From Candidatus Bathyarchaeota archaeon (lineage in GTDB: Archaea > Thermoproteota > Bathyarchaeia > Bathyarchaeales > Bathyarchaeaceae), in contig JAOUMI010000028.1 of NCBI GenBank assembly GCA_029881555.1, positions 1-7,432 on the forward strand: a stretch of 7,432 nucleotides of DNA, read 5' to 3'. The notes under the pieces are model-generated. The model saw only the letters and a program-made list of their open reading frames with translations. It did no database searches and had not been told where the DNA came from. Position numbers and translations under genes: made by a program. Shown here piece after piece: positions 4,556 through 7,432 of this stretch (position 1 is the first letter of the stretch; each line of letters starts with the position of its first letter).

Positions 4556-6271
4556 ATGACCAAAATGTCAGGTGCTCAAGCCGTTGTAGAAGCACTGAAG
4601 CGGCAAAAAGTAGAAGCTATTTTCGGTATAATTGGAGGAGCAGTCCTTCCAATATACGATGTTCTATACGAAACTCCCGAGATAAGACACATCCTTGCTC
4701 GACATGAACAATGTGCAGCCCACGCAGCCGACGGATACGCCCGTGCAAGCGGACGACCAGGAGTCTGCATGGCCACGTCAGGACCCGGAGCAACAAACCT
4801 AGTCACTGGCATTGCCAACGCCTACATGGACTCTTCACCGATCATCGCCCTCACAGGTCAAGTCAACGCCTTCGCCGTCAACTCATCTTATTTGATAGGC
4901 AAAGATGCCTTCCAAGAAGCAGACATAATCGGAATCACCACCCCAGTCACAAAATACAACTACCAACCGAAGAAGGCCTCGGAAATCCCAAAAATAGTGA
5001 AACAAGCCTTTTACATAGCTACAACGGGCAGACCCGGACCAGTCTTAATCGACCTTCCCAAAAATGTGCAATCTGAAACTGCTGAAATGAAGTTTACGGA
5101 CAACGTTGAAATTCGAGGCTACAAACCAAAGACAGACCCTCATCTGGGTCAGGTCAAAAAAGCCGTTGAACTTCTCTTCAAAGCTGAGCGTCCTGTGATC
5201 TTGGCTGGTGGAGGAATAATTGCCTCAAACGCCTCACCAGAGCTTCTGGCACTGGCTGAACTCTTGATGTCACCAGTAACAACTCCTCTCATGGGAAAAG
5301 GATGCTTCCCAGAAAACCATCCCCTGTCTCTAGGAAACTTAGGCATGCACGGAACTCGTGCGGCAACCAAGCTGATCTTGGAGGCTGACGTTCTCTTGGC
5401 GGTGGGAACAAGATTCTCAGACAGAACCACCGGAAAGCTGGACGAGTTTTGTCCCGACGCAAAAATCATCCACATCGACATAGACACGGCGGAAATTGGG
5501 AAAAACGTTGACGTTGACATACCAATAGTAGCCGACGCAAAAAAAGCCCTTAAGGAGATCTACAAATACCTCACGAAAAAGTTGCAGAAGAAAGAGAGTT
5601 CTCAATGGTTTAAGAGAGTTCAAGAAGTCAAAGACCAGCTTAAAGACGAAGTGTCTGGCGGCGAAAAAGACCTGAAACCTCCGCGACTAATAAAGGAGCT
5701 CCGAAAAATCTTGCCAAATAATGCCATCGTAACAACCGAAGTTGGGCAAAATCAGATGTGGGCAGCCCTCCACTTCACGGCATACGAGCCAAGAACCTTC
5801 ATCAGCTCAGGCGGACTAGGAACCATGGGATTCGGTTTCCCAGCATCCATCGGGGCGAAAGTCGCCTGCCCTGACAGACCAGTGGTGGACATAGCTGGCG
5901 ACGGAAGTTTCAGAATGACTGAACAAGACCTCGCCTGCTCAGTTCAGGAAAAGATTCCAGTCACGGTGATAGTGCTGAACAACTCCGTGCTTGGAATGGT
6001 TGCCCAGTGGCAGAGACTCTTCTATGGCAGGAGGTATTCTGCGGTGAATTTAGGAAGTGTTCCAGACTTTGTTAAATTAGCTGAAGCCTACGGTGCAAAA
6101 GGCACCCGTGTTGGCTCGCTCAAAGAGTTTTCGAATGCTGTAAGAAAAGCGATAAAGAGCGAGGTTACCACAGTTATAGACGTTCCAATCTCGCCTGAAG
6201 AAAACGTGTTCCCAATGATTCCTGCCGGAGCAGGTCTTAAAGGCATGGTTAAAAGTGAGGAGGAATTATAG
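4556..6271 (+). CDS. ilvB: Acetolactate synthase, catalytic (large) subunit
   Basis: This ThDP- and FAD-dependent enzyme makes 2-acetolactate from two pyruvates, or 2-aceto-2-hydroxybutyrate from pyruvate and 2-oxobutyrate; it is the first common step of valine, leucine and isoleucine synthesis. At 571 residues it has the usual length. The N-terminal ThDP-PYR domain (about 1-170) contains RHEQCAAHAADGYAR with catalytic E51, and TSGPGATNLVTGIANAY (74-90). The central domain (about 190-325) has VILAGGG and VGTRFSDRTTGKL. The C-terminal ThDP-PP domain has IAGDGSF (446-452) and, 25 residues on, NN (475-476), forming the Mg/ThDP motif. It continues into LGMVAQWQ, with W485 at the herbicide-site tryptophan position. 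The usual FGxPGG near the N-terminus reads FGIIGG (23-28), so a conserved proline is replaced by isoleucine. The adjoining ilvN, 2 bases away, identifies this as the biosynthetic rather than the catabolic enzyme. First gene of the ilvBNC operon. Confidence 0.97.
   Translation: MTKMSGAQAVVEALKRQKVEAIFGIIGGAVLPIYDVLYETPEIRHILARHEQCAAHAADGYARASGRPGVCMATSGPGATNLVTGIANAYMDSSPIIALTGQVNAFAVNSSYLIGKDAFQEADIIGITTPVTKYNYQPKKASEIPKIVKQAFYIATTGRPGPVLIDLPKNVQSETAEMKFTDNVEIRGYKPKTDPHLGQVKKAVELLFKAERPVILAGGGIIASNASPELLALAELLMSPVTTPLMGKGCFPENHPLSLGNLGMHGTRAATKLILEADVLLAVGTRFSDRTTGKLDEFCPDAKIIHIDIDTAEIGKNVDVDIPIVADAKKALKEIYKYLTKKLQKKESSQWFKRVQEVKDQLKDEVSGGEKDLKPPRLIKELRKILPNNAIVTTEVGQNQMWAALHFTAYEPRTFISSGGLGTMGFGFPASIGAKVACPDRPVVDIAGDGSFRMTEQDLACSVQEKIPVTVIVLNNSVLGMVAQWQRLFYGRRYSAVNLGSVPDFVKLAEAYGAKGTRVGSLKEFSNAVRKAIKSEVTTVIDVPISPEENVFPMIPAGAGLKGMVKSEEEL
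6259..6263 (+). promoter_or_regulatory. Ribosome binding site of ilvN inside the end of ilvB
   Basis: GGAGG within the last codons of ilvB lies 10 bases before the ilvN ATG, the same spacing as at ilvB. Its place inside ilvB suggests translation of the two subunits is linked, which suits a complex. Confidence 0.7.
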
Positions 6272-6273
6272 AA

Positions 6274-6780
6274 ATGGATGAAAAAAGCCACATAATAGCG
6301 GCCATCGTTGAACATAAGCCAGGCGTACTCTACAGCGTTGCAAACATGTTTAGACGCAGAAACTTCAACATAGAAAGCATCTCAGTGGGACCTACAGAGA
6401 AGAACGACCTCGCAAGAATGACCATAACCGTCAACGGAGACGAAAAACTCGTCGAACAAGTGATCAAACAAATGAACAAGCTGATAGACGTGATCAAGGT
6501 AAGCAGACTAGACCCAACCAACATCGTCAGCAGAGAGATGGCCCTCGTCAAAATAACTACTCACGACGCCAAAGCCAGATCAGACATCATCAACTACGCC
6601 GACATTTTCAGAGCCCGCGTAGTAGACGTTTCATCTGAAACCTTAATGGCAGAGATCACAGGAGGCTCAGACAAGATAGACGCCTTCATCGATCTGATGC
6701 GACCTTTCGGAGTAAAAGAAGTGGCTAGAACTGGCATAACAGCCCTCTCCAGAGGAGCGAAGTCAGTTAGGATTGAGTAA
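6274..6780 (+). CDS. ilvN: Acetolactate synthase, regulatory (small) subunit
   Basis: IlvN binds IlvB, raises its activity and usually gives valine feedback inhibition. The 168-residue protein has the family length and two-domain plan. The N-terminal ACT domain (about 6-78) contains EHKPGVLYSVANMFRRRNFNIES; G17 and N32 align with the conserved Gly and Asn of the effector-binding region of E. coli IlvH. It continues with GPTEKNDLARMTITVNGDE. The C-terminal domain (about 85-165) has REMALVKI, FRARVVDVS, GGSDKIDAFIDLMRPFG and VARTGITALSRG. The effector-site region is intact, so feedback control is expected but not shown. The ATG is 2 bases after the ilvB stop, with its own GGAGG, and ilvC follows 16 bases downstream. 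Nothing is odd in the reading frame. Confidence 0.96.
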   Translation: MDEKSHIIAAIVEHKPGVLYSVANMFRRRNFNIESISVGPTEKNDLARMTITVNGDEKLVEQVIKQMNKLIDVIKVSRLDPTNIVSREMALVKITTHDAKARSDIINYADIFRARVVDVSSETLMAEITGGSDKIDAFIDLMRPFGVKEVARTGITALSRGAKSVRIE

Positions 6781-6782
6781 TA

Positions 6783-6788
6783 GAGGTG
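6783..6788 (+). promoter_or_regulatory. Ribosome binding site selecting the TTG start of ilvC
   Basis: GAGGTG matches the anti-Shine-Dalgarno sequence. Counting from GAGG, the gap to TTG at 6797 is 10 bases, identical to the GGAGG-ATG gap at ilvB and ilvN. The next candidate, GTG at 6800, would be at 13. An in-frame TAG at 6791-6793 rules out anything further upstream. Confidence 0.6.
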
Positions 6789-6796
6789 GATAGAAA

Positions 6797-7432
6797 TTGG
6801 TGAAAGTGTACTATGACACGGACGTAAGCCTAGACAACCTGAAAAACAAAACCATCGCAGTGATCGGCTACGGCAGTCAGGGACACGCCCAAGCCCAAAA
6901 CATGAGGGACTCCGGCTTGAACGTCATACTCGGTTTAAGGCCTAAAGGCTCCTCGTGGAACAGAGCGAAAAAAGACGGCTTCAAGGTTTGTCCAGTCTCA
7001 GAGGCAGCAGAAAAAGGCGACTTCGTTCACATGCTGATCCCGGATCCAGCGCAAGCCGCTGTCTACAGAGAACACGTGGCTCAACACATGACAAGGGGAA
7101 AGACCCTCGGCTTCGCACATGGCTTCAACATTCACTTCAAGCAGATCGTTCCATCTAAACACGTTGATGTCGTAATGGTTGCTCCGAAAGGACCCGGACA
7201 CCTGGTTAGAGAGACCTACCTCAAAGGTTTCGGAGTACCAGCCCTAGTTGCGGCCTATCAGAACCCCTCTGGTCAGGCAAGAGAAACCGCTTTGGCCATC
7301 GCGAAGGGCGTCGGCTGTACCAGAGCCGGTGTCCTAGAGACGACATTTAGAGAAGAAACCGAAAGCGACCTCATTGGAGAGCAAACGGTGCTGGTTGGCG
7401 GGTTGATGGAACTCATCAAAAAAGGTTTTGAA
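6797..7432 (+). CDS. ilvC: Ketol-acid reductoisomerase, class I, 3'-truncated by window edge
   Basis: IlvC converts acetolactate to 2,3-dihydroxyisovalerate, and acetohydroxybutyrate likewise, by Mg-dependent alkyl migration and NAD(P)H reduction. The first 212 of roughly 330 residues are present. The Rossmann domain has [19 protein letters not shown] (GxGxxG at 24-29). Its cofactor loop [12 protein letters not shown] has R48 and S52/S53 and no acidic residue, which fits NADPH better than NADH. Catalytic H108 lies in FAHGFNIHF and K131 in APKGPGH. The knotted C-terminal domain begins with [20 protein letters not shown], containing metal ligands D191 and E195. The start is TTG, giving MVKVYYDTD, which resembles the usual MAKVYYD-type N-terminus; GTG at 6800 (MKVYYD) is the alternative. 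It is third in the operon after ilvB and ilvN, and the frame runs open to the last base. Confidence 0.96.
   Translation, partial: MVKVYYDTDVSLDNLKNKTIAVIGYGSQGHAQAQNMRDSGLNVILGLRPKGSSWNRAKKDGFKVCPVSEAAEKGDFVHMLIPDPAQAAVYREHVAQHMTRGKTLGFAHGFNIHFKQIVPSKHVDVVMVAPKGPGHLVRETYLKGFGVPALVAAYQNPSGQARETALAIAKGVGCTRAGVLETTFREETESDLIGEQTVLVGGLMELIKKGFE

Noticed and set aside
4549..5076. Frame-1 ORFs overlapping ilvB (ATG 4549, ATG 4711)
   Set aside because: The peptides are Arg/Ser/His-rich with no family motif, and the ilvB frame carries all conserved motifs; these are shadows.

Overview
The window reads as archaeal chromosomal DNA. It carries an archaeal-type ribosomal protein uL2. Promoters have the BRE plus TATA form (a CCAAAA block followed by a T/A-rich box), and the ribosome binding sites match an archaeal 16S 3' end (GGAGG, GAGGTG, GGTGA). 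The branched-chain amino acid enzymes resemble methanogen and TACK-type proteins. A TACK archaeon, possibly Bathyarchaeia-like, is my best guess. That placement is inference from protein flavour; only a tree would settle it.

Layout. At 1-687 is the 3' part of rpl2 (uL2), whose N-terminus lies before the window. At 769-897 is a 42-residue zinc-ribbon protein with a TTG start, in the position where many archaea carry rps19. A convergent gap at 898-1078 holds no gene I can support. At 1079-2707, minus strand, is ilvD (dihydroxy-acid dehydratase). A short divergent control region follows, with one TATA-like block readable in both directions. From about 2809 to 4335, plus strand, is a 2-isopropylmalate/citramalate synthase family gene (leuA or cimA). 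A 220-base gap at 4336-4555 has a clear promoter near its left end and a leader that includes a 43-codon ORF. Then come ilvB (4556-6271), ilvN (6274-6780) and the first 212 codons of ilvC (6797 to the window end), tightly spaced as an operon.

Pathway. IlvBN condenses two pyruvates to acetolactate, or pyruvate plus 2-oxobutyrate to acetohydroxybutyrate. IlvC isomerises and reduces the product, and IlvD dehydrates it to 2-oxoisovalerate or 2-oxo-3-methylvalerate. The LeuA/CimA-type enzyme then either commits 2-oxoisovalerate to leucine or makes citramalate to supply 2-oxobutyrate for isoleucine. Every valine-backbone step except the final transamination is present or begun here.

No exotic system was found: no mobile element, CRISPR array, tRNA or defence gene. 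The points worth checking are the altered uL2 active-site loop, the broken ribosomal gene order, the small zinc-ribbon gene, the shared divergent promoter, the possible leader peptide before ilvB, the specificity of the LeuA/CimA enzyme, and several TTG starts that automatic gene calling may misplace.
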